A DNA stretch of 64,000 nt, taken from JAJEDW01 sp963555775. Its GTDB lineage: Bacteria; Acidobacteriota; Terriglobia; 20CM-2-55-15. A program made the translations under genes and the position numbers. Under the pieces are notes generated by a model that saw nothing but the letters and a program-made list of their open reading frames with translations, did not search any database and had not been told where the DNA came from. The stretch lies in assembly GCA_963555775.3 (NCBI GenBank), contig CAUVWY020000004.1:186001-250000 (forward strand). Reading direction: 5' to 3'. Shown piece by piece: positions 18,601-26,659 of this stretch (its first letter is position 1; the number at the start of each line of letters is the position of its first letter).

Positions 18601-19511
18601 CCCTGACGCGCCTGCTCGGTCAGGACCGGGCCGGTGACGTTTTCACGCGTCCGGTACACCTGGTTGTCGATCAGGACGAAGAAAAACGCCTTGTTGCGGA
18701 CGATCGGGCCACCGATGCGGCCACCGTATTGGTTCCGGTTGGTCCAGTCCTTCTCGTTGCCTTGCAGGTTGTCGAACCAGTCGTTGGCATTGAGCGCCGA
18801 GTTGTTGGTCGTCCAGAACAGGGCCCCATGGTACTCGTTGGTTCCCGAGCGGGTCTGCAGCCGCACCTGCGAGGAGCCGCGGCCGGCGGCCGCATCCACC
18901 GTGCCGACCGAGATCTGGACTTCCTCGATCAGGTCGGGGCTCGAATACGTGGCCGAGAACGCACCGTTCCAGTTCCTGTAGCGGCCGTCCGAGACCGGGA
19001 TACCGTCGCGGGTCGTGGCCACCGCGGAATTTCTCGTGCCGACAAAGTTGGTGGCGTCGCCGTTGGCAGTGCGGACCAGACCGGCCGTCGTGTTCAGCAG
19101 GTCGAATACATCGCGGGTGGAGAGCGGCAGCGCGAGCACTTCATTTTCGGGAAGCGCGTCGCCGACCGATGCGCCGGTGGTCGCCAGCAGGGCGTCGGCG
19201 TCGGAGACGACCTCGACCGTCGTGGCCACAGCGCCCACCTGTAGTTCGAAGTTGAACCGGAACGTCTGGTTCGGCGTCAGATTCACCTCGATCGTCGCGT
19301 CGCTGAAGCCGGTCAGCGAGACCACGATGTTGTAGGGCCCCGGCTGCAGGGCCTGAAGCGCATAGCTTCCGGTCTCACCCGAGACACTGAGTCTGGAAAT
19401 GCCGGTATTGTTATTCGTCGCAGTGATCTCGGCGCCGGGAATCAGTGCGCCGGTGGCGTCCGTCACTGTGCCCGAGACCGTTGCTGTCTGCTGTGCCATG
19501 GCGTTTGGCAC
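15630..19511 (-). CDS. Oar-type TonB-dependent receptor, signal peptide removed by IS insertion
   Basis: A 1293-residue remnant of an outer-membrane receptor. Residues about 8-95 form the carboxypeptidase-regulatory-like domain (ATVSGTVTDATGALIPGAEI). The plug follows (ENEVLALPLSTRDVFDLLN...RIGGPIVRNKAFFFVLID), then the long beta-barrel ending in Phe (TFTLNARIDF). Such receptors import large substrates with TonB energy; the substrate is unknown. The frame now begins at GTG 19511 (or ATG 19499). The missing start and signal peptide lie at 21245-21293, and removing the inserted DNA restores one continuous frame. Without export the product should be non-functional. Confidence 0.92.
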   Translation of the reverse strand: MPNAMAQQTATVSGTVTDATGALIPGAEITATNNNTGISRLSVSGETGSYALQALQPGPYNIVVSLTGFSDATIEVNLTPNQTFRFNFELQVGAVATTVEVVSDADALLATTGASVGDALPENEVLALPLSTRDVFDLLNTTAGLVRTANGDATNFVGTRNSAVATTRDGIPVSDGRYRNWNGAFSATYSSPDLIEEVQISVGTVDAAAGRGSSQVRLQTRSGTNEYHGALFWTTNNSALNANDWFDNLQGNEKDWTNRNQYGGRIGGPIVRNKAFFFVLIDNQVYRTRENVTGPVLTEQARQGIFRYFPGTQNNDFGAPEGQRSVDDQGNPMDWTQITNATGPIRSLNLFSDVNDPNRGTGISQNSYLQETLRRMPVPNNFRTGDGLNTAGFNWVRRVAGGDNSAGTSQNTNRKQLNTRLDYQITDNNKVNFVLSRENNQQDGLLPTWPSGIYGKQWRTPKVYSAQYTASITPTILNEFRWGYSLTDWYTIAPAGEGCCIGDDEFVNLTPEAQELFDTYYSVSNGYPYLPAFNTMGGSFGSSPWFRSFGSSRGQRSPRSSIQDHTSWVMGAHSFSAGWEGDFSITDGWTNGGLWPGINLDNGAFPLDLQTRIPGIDQNAGLAEDLLNDLSGSVASYGHNYLVNDPAKGFDTALDAARSRLIYHQDDWGAYFKDDWNVTQNLTLNYGVRWDVYGVPYESKGLATYPKDYNILGISGSGSLTQIISVGKNSPNPDIQVYPKDWNNFAPSFGFSYRVPWVNRTTVVRGGYGHSYSGSPSFFDIYYFLGGNPGRRARGDVTNPGTYTALPGSTNPNAVLVEFPIAPTPPVPYGTVQLTDSNRGTGSDLNAYAADRRTPYIQNMNVSIETEVAPNTNLSVAWIATAGVSLWGARDLNEPDIFASAHGETFLEAFNITRRGGDSVLFADMLKGLRLGGQAIGTGSGQVSASTALRDWSFTDDFFADGEVAGLAEFMTETNQGTGRFGGLLRANGYPENFIKINPQFDGIDYYDNGDHSTYHSLQTQLTRRFSQGFSGQFTYTWSKSIGNGVGATRFNEDDTFQTRDPKNRNLQKGLVGFHRSHGLNAHGVWSLPFGPGRLLGSGAPSAVARIIEGWQLSSIFSYSTGAPRTITAGALQTLAAEAVVTTPNLLGSLPKSTGEVVVGDGTVGYLTGYTREREPTLDYYGTNPDGLQNHDDLWQIVDSSGNVVLRSPEPGTTGDLGTGWLSGPGSLGLDVAMSKSVQIREGLDFTVRMDAINVLNKPQWGNPNLNMFSNNFGRITSASGERTFTLNARIDF

Positions 19512-21061
19512 TAGCAGCCTGTCGGACTAGAAAGCGCCCATTGAGCGTCGACGAATCGACGATTGAACGTTTGCAGGGCGATTCGGTGGAGAAGCGCCTG
19601 GAAAGGCTGTAATTCGACGTTTCCGGGCCTGCGCAGGCATCCGGAGCGGCGTTTTCCCGACCGGGGACGGGATCGGGAACGCGGAGCGACGGTCGGCGAC
19701 GTGCGCTGCCGGGAGAGATTGAAGAGCCACTTCAGATTCCAGGCCATGCTGACCAGGGTCCATTCTCCGGAGACGTCGTCGAGTCCTCGGAGGTGAAACT
19801 GTCGAAATCCCAGCACCGACTTGATGATTCCGAACACCGGCTCGACCGTCGACTTCCGCTGGGCGTAGATGGCCCGGCCTTCCCGCGTCGATAATCGATG
19901 CGCCATCGCCTCGACCGGGCCGGCATCGGAAGACAACGGTGGAGGTTCGGTCCAACGCTGTTCGACCGGCGGGTGATGGCGCTCCCGCCCCATGGCAATG
20001 TAGGGCGTCACGCCGGCGGCCTCGCAGGCCTTCACGTTGGCTTCGCTGTAATAGCCGTTGTCGGCCAGCAGCCCGCCCACGGGTCCGAGCGGTTCGGCCA
20101 GTTCTTCCAGAGCCTTCAGCGCCGGCTCCACTTCTTGTTTGTCGTTGGCGTGAGTGGTGACGGTTTCGGTGACCACCAGCATGGTCCCGGTATCCACTCC
20201 TGCCTGCACGTTGTAGGCTTGCTGGAAACTCTTCCCACCGGCGGGCATGATGCGCGATTCCTCGTCGGTCAGATTGATCTGGTCGTTGGGGCGCACGCCC
20301 GGCTCGGGAGCTTTCGGTGGCTTCCCTCCCGGCCGTTTCCCCGTCTCCTTGGCCCGGGCCTCGCGTTTGGCCATCTTGGCCTCGTATTCGGCCTGCTCGG
20401 CGGCATGGCGTTCGGCCGCCCGCGCTTCCAGCTTCGCCTTCGCCTCCGCAATCGCCTTCAGGCGGTCTTCCCGCCGCTTCAGTTCCTCCGGGATGTCCAT
20501 CCCCTCGGGCACTGCCGCGTCGGCCGTCGCCGCCATCTCCATCAACCGCGCCACTTCCGCCTTCAGTTGCTGTTCCAGTTCGGTCGCATGTCCCCAACTC
20601 AGCGCGCTGTGCTTCGACGCATTCGCCTGCACCTTGCTGCCATCCAGTCTGATCTTCCCCAGATTCAGAAACCCCATCGTTCGCGCCAACAACAATATCT
20701 GCACGAACAACGGCTTCAACTGGGTCAGAAACCGTTTCCGGAACGTCGCGATCGTGTCGTGATCCGGATGCGTGTTCGCCGCGATATACCGGAACGCCAG
20801 CGAATCGTAGGTCGCCTCCTCCAGCTTCCGGCTCGCAAACACTCCCGTTGCGTATCCGTAAAACAGCAACCCCAACAGCATCTCGGGATGGTAGGCCTTC
20901 GATCCTCTCCCCGCGTACCGCATCTCCAACTCATGCAGGTCCAGCTTCGACGCCACCTCCACCACAAACCGCGCCAAATGCTGTTCCGGAAGCCAATCCT
21001 GCACCGACGGTGGCAACAAATACGCTGTGTCTCGATCGACAGCTCGAAATCGTCCGCTCAT
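19511..21061 (-). CDS. IS1182-family transposase
   Basis: DDE transposase of about 516 residues with an N-terminal DUF772-type region (YHPEMLLGLLFYGYATGVFASRKLEEA). DDE segments are IRLDGSKVQANAS, GGLLADNGYYSEANV and KSTVEPVFGIIKSVLGFRQF. A Lys/Glu/Ala-rich coiled insertion lies between the first two. The stop codon TAG (19513-19511) is not in the element: it comes from the CTAG target duplication. The same G serves as the first base of the GTG that opens the receptor remnant. ATG 21061 has GGAG only one base upstream; TTG 21091 is an alternative start. Confidence 0.92.
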   Translation of the reverse strand: MSGRFRAVDRDTAYLLPPSVQDWLPEQHLARFVVEVASKLDLHELEMRYAGRGSKAYHPEMLLGLLFYGYATGVFASRKLEEATYDSLAFRYIAANTHPDHDTIATFRKRFLTQLKPLFVQILLLARTMGFLNLGKIRLDGSKVQANASKHSALSWGHATELEQQLKAEVARLMEMAATADAAVPEGMDIPEELKRREDRLKAIAEAKAKLEARAAERHAAEQAEYEAKMAKREARAKETGKRPGGKPPKAPEPGVRPNDQINLTDEESRIMPAGGKSFQQAYNVQAGVDTGTMLVVTETVTTHANDKQEVEPALKALEELAEPLGPVGGLLADNGYYSEANVKACEAAGVTPYIAMGRERHHPPVEQRWTEPPPLSSDAGPVEAMAHRLSTREGRAIYAQRKSTVEPVFGIIKSVLGFRQFHLRGLDDVSGEWTLVSMAWNLKWLFNLSRQRTSPTVAPRSRSRPRSGKRRSGCLRRPGNVELQPFQALLHRIALQTFNRRFVDAQWALSSPTGC

Positions 21062-21118
21062 GCTCCTTTTCTTCCCACACTCGACGTCCAAATCAGGTCC
21101 CGAAAGTCCGACAGGCTG
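19515..21118 (-). mobile_element. IS1182-family element with CTAG target duplication
   Basis: A 1604-bp element with perfect 14-bp terminal inverted repeats, CAGCCTGTCGGACT (19515-19528) and AGTCCGACAGGCTG (21105-21118), flanked on both sides by CTAG (19511-19514 and 21119-21122). It is inserted in the signal-peptide region of an Oar-type receptor gene, in the same orientation. Its right end directly abuts a miniature element with identical tips. Confidence 0.95.
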
Positions 21119-21122
21119 CTAG

Positions 21123-21244
21123 CAGCCTGTCGGACTTTCGTCGTAAGTCCTTTGTTTTCAACGACGGCCCTTTTCAGCTCGAAACTGTAAACACAGTCAT
21201 ATGAATGACTTAGATTTTCGATTTGGTGTTAGTCCGACAGGCTG
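21123..21244. mobile_element. 122-bp miniature element (MITE-like) with IS1182-type ends
   Basis: Begins CAGCCTGTCGGACTTTCG and ends AGTCCGACAGGCTG, the same 14-bp inverted repeats as the neighbouring IS, and is followed by CTAG (21245-21248). The interior has no coding frame and includes a small palindrome AGTCAT-ATGA-ATGACT. It is either a deletion derivative of an IS1182 relative or a non-autonomous element mobilised by it. With the adjacent IS it forms the series CTAG-IS-CTAG-MITE-CTAG. Confidence 0.9.
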
Positions 21245-21293
21245 CTAGGGACAGCAGTAGTACGATTGTCGCTATCGTCAAAGTTTGTTTCAT
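21245..21293 (-). pseudogene. Separated 5' end of the Oar-type receptor gene
   Basis: A GGTGGAGGAAAA ribosome binding site and ATG 21293 open a frame reading MKQTLTIATIVLLLSL, which stops being coding at the CTAG duplication. Joined to the 3' part after deleting IS, MITE and the extra CTAGs, it reads on as VPNAMAQQTATVSG. This gives a classic signal peptide with cleavage after AMA. Confidence 0.9.
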
Positions 21294-21604
21294 TTTTCCT
21301 CCACCTCTATAGGTATGAACTGCTTTTCAAAGCCAGGTTCCTACCGATCTCTAATATGTTCTTCAATAGCGAACGAAGCTTGTGAATATGCTGTGAGCGA
21401 TAGGGGTGGGTGTCAACGATTCCGTACCCTGCCAGTAACGCCATTGCACCCGAAATCGATCGGATACCGCGTTGGCTGGGTGCCGACGGGACCCTTGGAG
21501 TGACCGAAAAGATCGGCGAGATCCTCAGAGAGGTCCGAAATGCTGGAGGTCGTGTAGCATAGCCACGTTTCGGAACAGTCGTCGAGCGGGCTGTTGACGT
21601 TCCG
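21294..21604. other. Intergenic region, no feature seen
   Basis: This stretch is the former promoter region of the receptor gene at 15.6-21.3 kb. I see no gene, no copy of the hairpin repeat family and no convincing promoter pair. Confidence 0.4.
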
Positions 21605-21780
21605 ATCGGCGGCCGCGCAGTCCGGTTCGACCCTTCAGGCGAATCATTCCAGCCGCTTGATTGCCCGTTCCAGGTCGCGCCGATGGATCAGTATCGGCGG
21701 CCGCGCAGTCCGGCGCCACCCTTCCGGCGAATCATTCCAGCCGCTTGATCGTCCGTTCCAGGTCGCGCCGATGGATCAGT
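21605..21780. repeat. 88-bp tandem duplication of the 3' end of the SEC-C/RelE gene
   Basis: Copy one (21605-21692) and copy two (21693-21780) both run from ATCGGCGGCCGCGCAGTCCG to GATGGATCAGT and differ at only a few bases. Copy two contains the last 16 codons and stop of the gene that ends at 21732. Copy one repeats the end as an orphan reading DLERAIKRLE instead of DLERTIKRLE. Confidence 0.88.
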
Positions 21781-23825
21781 GTCACGATTTCGAGCGTCTC
21801 GTCATGCAGGCGGTAGAGGAGGCGATGCCGCTGGCCAACCCGTTGTCTCAGAACCTCATGATGCGCCGTCAGCCGTTTGCTGCCGACAAAGGCCGAAACG
21901 TCCCCCGCCGCCAGTTTGCCGATGAGCCGCATCGCCAGCCGCGCCACGTGCTCGGGTACGTTTTCCAGATCGTTTCGGAATCGTCCGGGATAGGATGGCG
22001 TTCGGATGGGCTGGGAGCCCAGGAACTGCTCTTCCACGAGCATCGACTCCTCTCTGGCGTCCTCCGCCTGTCGGTCCGTCGGCGCCGGGGCCTCCGCGGC
22101 GTTGCGCAGCGCCGCAAGATCCTTGTGGGTCTCGCGCAGTTCATTGCGCAGCCGATTCCGTTCAAGATGACGTTGTTTCAGGTCGGTTTTGAGAGACTCC
22201 ACCTTTGCGCGCAGTTCCCGAACGACCGGTTCGGGTTCGCGTTCGGCCGGCAGGGTGGGCGCCGCCGGGGCCGTGGGCGTCGACGCCTTTCTTGCCGACT
22301 CGGCTTCGCGCTGCTCCAGTTCGGCCTGAAGCCGCGCGAGTCGCTTCCTCAGCCCAGCGGCCTCGGCACGTTTCTCTTCAAGCCGGTCGAGCGCCGCGCT
22401 GGACGCCTTCGATTCCTCGCGGTACCGGCCGGAGTCTTCCAAAGACAGTGCGTCCAGGACTTCCTCGAACGGATCCCCAGGCGCCAGATACATCTCGTCG
22501 CGGACCGAGAGAAGCTCTTCGATGAGCATCGACGCATCCAAGGGGCTGCAGATCGGCAAGACGCTTCGCGCCACCAGAATACCCAGCGCCGGAGTCCCGC
22601 TATGAAGCAGGTCATAGGCAAAGTCGACGATCGCGACTACGTCGTCGGTCTCGATCGCCTTCCGAACGGCCGTTTCGATCAAGTCGAGCGCTTCGCTTTT
22701 CCGATCGGCCAGCAACAGGCGGGCGCCCAGGTTCAAGGGTTCGACAGCCATTCCGGCGTCCTGCCGTACCGCGACGAGGCGCTCGACCAGGTCCTTTCGG
22801 GCCTCCTGCGCGGCGCTCCGTAAAGCCTCTTCCAGGGGATATTTGAAATCGGGTCTGAAACGCACGGTCTCGAAAAGCCGAACCGCGGCTTCGAATTCCC
22901 GGTAAAGCAGGAGTCGCTCCACAAGCGGCAGGTGAAAATCTTCGCGGACCAGCGACGGGTCCAGCCGGACCAGTTCGTACGAGCGCATCTCGAAGAGACG
23001 CTGTTCGGTAAGGTGACGTTCGGGGTTCCGCCGCAACTCGTCGACCGTCACGCCCGGGACCTCGGAGGAACGGCTCAATCGTTCGTGGTCCTTGTCGATG
23101 CAGCATTTCTTGTACTTTTTGCCGCTGCCGCAGGGGCATGGATCGTTGCGGCCCACTCTGGCGACGGCGCGCCGTATCGTATGGCCGTCCGCGGTGGAAG
23201 GCACAGGTCGTTCGGGAACCAGGTCGAAAAGGGGTTTTTCGTACTGTTTCCGGAGGAGCTCCGGAATCTCGTGCGCGTTCGTCCACATCGAGTCGTGGCC
23301 GCCCAGAGCCGACTTCATTCCTTCGTCGTCGATGAAATCGGCCAAACTCGCCAACAGGGACCGGGCTGGGGGATTCGCGGCGCTCAGGCGGCACAGGATC
23401 CGGGCTTGCGCCACCAGGTCACGGGATACGGCTCCCTCGCCCTGCCGCCGGGACCACAAGGCGCAGATAAGCAGTGCCGCGGCTTCGCGCTCGCGTCCCA
23501 TTCCGCCGCGCCGGACCGCTTCGATCAGCGGCGAAACGGCATCGCCCGTACAACGCATCGCCACGCCGGCCAGGATGCCCGGGTCGGGAAGCAGTGCCGC
23601 ACCGCCCGCAAGATGCTTCGCATCGACGCGACGTTCAAGATCGAGCGCTGCCAGGACAATGTGGGTAAAGGCGACCTCGTCTCGCCTGTCGACGGCTTCG
23701 CTCAAGAGACGATCGATCTCGTCGTCGCCAGCGGGCAACTCGCTTTGGAGCGCTTTCAGGTCGGCTTGGCAAAACCGGTACTCCTGGGCTCGGTCGAGAA
23801 GGTTGTCGCGGGTCGATCGGGACAT
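21732..23825 (-). CDS. SEC-C zinc motif / coiled-coil / RelE-like toxin-fold fusion protein
   Basis: A 697-residue cytosolic protein. The N-terminal 220 residues are helical and unrecognised. A SEC-C zinc-binding motif, GRNDPCPCGSGKKYKKCC, follows at about 227-244. Next come a helical-repeat region (about 260-470) and a long Glu/Arg/Leu coiled coil (about 480-600). The C-terminal 90 residues look like a RelE/ParE fold: FRNDLENVPEHVARLAMRLI, then a GSKRL strand, LRQRVGQRHRLLYRL and IVTLIHRRDLERTIKRL. Whether it cuts mRNA is unknown. No antitoxin-like gene adjoins it. It stands alone, divergent from the dienelactone hydrolase gene. Confidence 0.8.
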   Translation of the reverse strand: MSRSTRDNLLDRAQEYRFCQADLKALQSELPAGDDEIDRLLSEAVDRRDEVAFTHIVLAALDLERRVDAKHLAGGAALLPDPGILAGVAMRCTGDAVSPLIEAVRRGGMGREREAAALLICALWSRRQGEGAVSRDLVAQARILCRLSAANPPARSLLASLADFIDDEGMKSALGGHDSMWTNAHEIPELLRKQYEKPLFDLVPERPVPSTADGHTIRRAVARVGRNDPCPCGSGKKYKKCCIDKDHERLSRSSEVPGVTVDELRRNPERHLTEQRLFEMRSYELVRLDPSLVREDFHLPLVERLLLYREFEAAVRLFETVRFRPDFKYPLEEALRSAAQEARKDLVERLVAVRQDAGMAVEPLNLGARLLLADRKSEALDLIETAVRKAIETDDVVAIVDFAYDLLHSGTPALGILVARSVLPICSPLDASMLIEELLSVRDEMYLAPGDPFEEVLDALSLEDSGRYREESKASSAALDRLEEKRAEAAGLRKRLARLQAELEQREAESARKASTPTAPAAPTLPAEREPEPVVRELRAKVESLKTDLKQRHLERNRLRNELRETHKDLAALRNAAEAPAPTDRQAEDAREESMLVEEQFLGSQPIRTPSYPGRFRNDLENVPEHVARLAMRLIGKLAAGDVSAFVGSKRLTAHHEVLRQRVGQRHRLLYRLHDETLEIVTLIHRRDLERTIKRLE

Positions 23826-24038
23826 GGCGCCTAAAGTTTAACCCTTGATGCAAGCAGCTCGAACCGGTCCCGCACGGCGGGAGATCCGTTCACATTCGAT
23901 TTCGAAACCTGCGCAATCGCCTTCGAATCCCGCCCTGTCGATTTTGCGCCTTGCTCGCCGATTGACCTCGCACTCCATCTGTAGTTTGATCTATCCGAAA
24001 GGGACTCAAAAATTCGACTTTCACCGAAGGAGGCAATC

Positions 24039-24914
24039 ATGTGCGACGAAAAAACGGTTAGGGATACAGACAGGTTTCTGGACCGCTCGGGGCTGACGCG
24101 GCGTCAGTTCGGTACGCTGTCGGCCGGCGCGGGGTTGGCCATGCTCCTGCCAAGGGCTGCCAATGCTCAGGACGTGACCGAAACGGATGTGGACGTTCCA
24201 ACGCCGGACGGCACCGCGGATTGTTATTTTGTGCATCCGTCGAGCGGCCAATATCCAGCGGTGATTGTTTGGCCCGACATTTTGGGACTCCGTCCCGCTT
24301 TCAGAATGATGGGACGGCGGCTGGCCGAATCGGGCTATTCGGTACTGGTTGTCAACCCCTTCTATCGGGGCAGCCGGGCGCCGGTCATTCCCGAAGGCGC
24401 CAGCTTTCAGGATGACGAGACCCGCAACATCGTTCTCCCGTTGGCGGGGGCGCTGAACGCCGGGACCCACGCGTCGGACGCCCGGGCCTTTGTCGACTTT
24501 GTGGACCAGCAGGCCGCCGTCGACACCAACCGGGGAATCGGCACCACGGGTTATTGCATGGGGGGCCCGATCATCATGCGCACTGCCGCCGCTGTGCCTG
24601 GACGCATTGCCGCAGCCGCATCCTTCCACGGAGGCGGCCTGGTGACCGACGCGCCAGACAGCCCGCATCTTCTGGTACCTGAAATGAACGCGAGCTTTCT
24701 GATCGCGATTGCGGCGAACGACGACGAAAGCGACCCGGAAGCCAAGAACGTGCTTCGCGAAACCTTCGACAGCGCCGGACTGCAGGCCGAAATCGAGGTT
24801 TACGAAGGCGCCCAGCACGGCTGGTGTCCACCGGACTCGGCCGTCTACAACGAGGCGCAGGCAGAGCGGGCATGGAGCCGGTTGCTGGTCCTGTTCGAAG
24901 GGGCCCTGGCTTAG
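24039..24914 (+). CDS. Tat-exported dienelactone hydrolase family protein
   Basis: A 291-residue alpha/beta hydrolase with a twin-arginine signal (LTRRQFGTLSAGAG, Arg21-Arg22, cleavage near ANA-QD). The nucleophile is Cys173 in GYCMGG; the acid and His are likely in ANDDESD (about 226) and EGAQHGWCPP (about 260). This matches the Cys-Asp-His triad of the dienelactone hydrolase family, which cleaves lactones or esters. Location is periplasmic and the substrate unknown. AAGGAGGCAATC precedes the ATG at 24039. Confidence 0.9.
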   Translation: MCDEKTVRDTDRFLDRSGLTRRQFGTLSAGAGLAMLLPRAANAQDVTETDVDVPTPDGTADCYFVHPSSGQYPAVIVWPDILGLRPAFRMMGRRLAESGYSVLVVNPFYRGSRAPVIPEGASFQDDETRNIVLPLAGALNAGTHASDARAFVDFVDQQAAVDTNRGIGTTGYCMGGPIIMRTAAAVPGRIAAAASFHGGGLVTDAPDSPHLLVPEMNASFLIAIAANDDESDPEAKNVLRETFDSAGLQAEIEVYEGAQHGWCPPDSAVYNEAQAERAWSRLLVLFEGALA

Positions 24915-24939
24915 CGGTATCTCTCAAGAGTTGTCTGTG

Positions 24940-25360
24940 CGGCGGCGGCGCGCACGCGGGGGAACACGCGGGGGAAGAAGAGCGGGCCCGGCGCGTATAC
25001 CGGCGCGAGGAACGCGCCGCACCACGCGCCGGTCGCGCCGGATCAAGCGCGGGGCCTGAAGGTTTCTAGCAGAACTGAAGGTAAACGCGGACGAGGTGGG
25101 GGCGGTGCGGGGAAGAAGAGCGGGCGTGGCGCGTATCCACGCGCCAGAGAAGAGATGCCCCGCGTTCAACGGCGCGTTCCTCGCGCCGGGCGCGTAGCGG
25201 CGTGTTCCTCACGCCGGATCAAGCGCGGGGCCTGAAGATTTCTGATTGAAGTGGAAGATGGTGCGGACGATGTGGGGGCGGCGCGGGGGAAGAAGAGCGG
25301 ACGCGGCGCGTATCCACGCACCTGAGAACGCGCCGCTACGCGCCTTGGCCCTCAAGAAAA
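24940..25360. repeat. Dispersed mosaic hairpin repeat cluster
   Basis: Fills the gap between the hydrolase and the TPR gene. It contains GGCGCGTTCCTCGCGCC followed at 25199-25215 by the compensated form GGCGTGTTCCTCACGCC, two runs of GATCAAGCGCGGGGCCTGAA, GTGCGGACGATGTGGG-type words and two GGCGCGTATCCACGCRCC hairpins. No gene is seen. Confidence 0.85.
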
Positions 25361-25435
25361 TGCATGAACGTCCAGGCCACGCCCCCTGAAGGCTCGCTAT
25401 TGCGGATATGGGCAACCCGGTACGGCGGCCCGGGT

Positions 25436-26458
25436 TCAGGGCTCCAGAGCGTCTGCGATCCGGGTTCGCAGCCGTTGGATCGCGATCCGTTGCGGTGCGT
25501 CGGGGTTTTCGTCGATAAAGGCGGTCGCCTCTGCGAGGGCGTCTTCAAGGCGGTTCTGGCGTCCGTAGACGTTGATGAGCAGCAACCGGGCTTGCCCCTC
25601 CTGCGGGTCGATCGCGACCGCGCTTCGGAGCATCGTTTCGGCTTCCGGGAACAAGTCCAACCGGTACAAGGCCGCACCCAGGTAATAACGTGCATCGACC
25701 GAGCCCGGATCGAGTTGGATCGACCGTTCCAGCCAGTCGCGTGCATCCGAGAACGTCTGGGCGGACGCCTCGTTCCCTGCCTCTGCCTCCCGGTCTCCTT
25801 GTTGAAAGAGCATGGCGCCAAGGTTGGTCGGCGCCAGTGCTCCGGCCGGATTCACTTCGGACGCTTCCACGAAAGCCGTCCTGGCGTCGTCGTATCGACC
25901 GAGCTGGTTGTACACGGCGCCCAGATCCACCCACGCTTCGTAGTATAGGGGCGCCAGTTCGACGGCCCGTTCCAGGCGTTCGACGGCGCGCTCGCGATCT
26001 CCGTCCGCGATGTCTTCGAGCGCATCTTCGTACTCTTGCCGCGCCTCATCCGGGATTTCGGCTTGAAGTTGATTCAAATCGACCGTGAATTCCCCATCTC
26101 CGCCTCCGGCCAACCCGGCCGGAGAATCCTCGGGTTCCAGAAACACGGTCAAGAGGCCCGCGCCCCGGATGTCGACCTGATTGATACGTTGCCGATGGGG
26201 CTTGAAACCTTCTTCGTCAACGACAAGATAGACATAGCTGTCGTTTATCAGACCGGTCGGCGTCACTCCCTCGAAACGGAAGGCCCCGCGTACGTTGGTA
26301 AACGCTTGCGAAAGAATCTGACCGTCTTCCCGCACCAGCGATACCAGAATTCCGGGTCGCTCCTGACCGGCAATAACCCGGCCGCCGAACGTCCCCTGGG
26401 CAGTTCCGGAAAATACCAGGCCACCCCAGACCAGAATGACGGCAAGCACCTGTCGCAT
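25436..26458 (-). CDS. Exported TPR protein with carboxypeptidase-regulatory-like domain
   Basis: A 340-residue protein starting MRQVLAVILVWGGLVFSG, a signal peptide cleaved near AQG. A short carboxypeptidase-regulatory-like sandwich comes next (GRVIAGQERPGILVSLV...GAFRFEGV), then four or five TPR units with a DREAEAGNEASAQTFSDA loop. ATG 26458 is chosen because GGAGGGAG lies just upstream; the open frame extends further 5' but without a signal or ribosome binding site. It parallels the TPR protein at 2.7-3.6 kb and lies downstream of an Oar-type receptor, beyond its terminator. Confidence 0.82.
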   Translation of the reverse strand: MRQVLAVILVWGGLVFSGTAQGTFGGRVIAGQERPGILVSLVREDGQILSQAFTNVRGAFRFEGVTPTGLINDSYVYLVVDEEGFKPHRQRINQVDIRGAGLLTVFLEPEDSPAGLAGGGDGEFTVDLNQLQAEIPDEARQEYEDALEDIADGDRERAVERLERAVELAPLYYEAWVDLGAVYNQLGRYDDARTAFVEASEVNPAGALAPTNLGAMLFQQGDREAEAGNEASAQTFSDARDWLERSIQLDPGSVDARYYLGAALYRLDLFPEAETMLRSAVAIDPQEGQARLLLINVYGRQNRLEDALAEATAFIDENPDAPQRIAIQRLRTRIADALEP

Positions 26459-26555
26459 GGTTCGACTCCCTCCGGGAGAATGTGGGGTCACACCTGCCTG
26501 GCGCCGTGAGGCAGGCAAATCGCATCGAAACGTTCGGACGCCACGCACGAATGAA

Positions 26556-26586
26556 AATCCCCCGCACCTTCTGAGTACGGGGGATT
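26556..26586 (-). terminator. Terminator of the second Oar-type receptor gene
   Basis: AATCCCCCG and CGGGGGATT form a 9-bp stem; on the minus strand it is followed by TTTTCATT, about 75 bases after the receptor stop at 26660. Confidence 0.82.
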
Positions 26587-26659
26587 CTTCTTGATTCAGT
26601 GGATCCAGCAGCGTTGGCGGAACCCTGCGCTCAAACCTGCAGGGTTCCGCCATCGGCTG

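Noticed and set aside
16263..19244. A 993-codon plus-strand frame opposite the first Oar-type receptor
   Set aside because: It is antisense to a well-recognised receptor gene. Its length follows from the GC-rich codon use of that gene.
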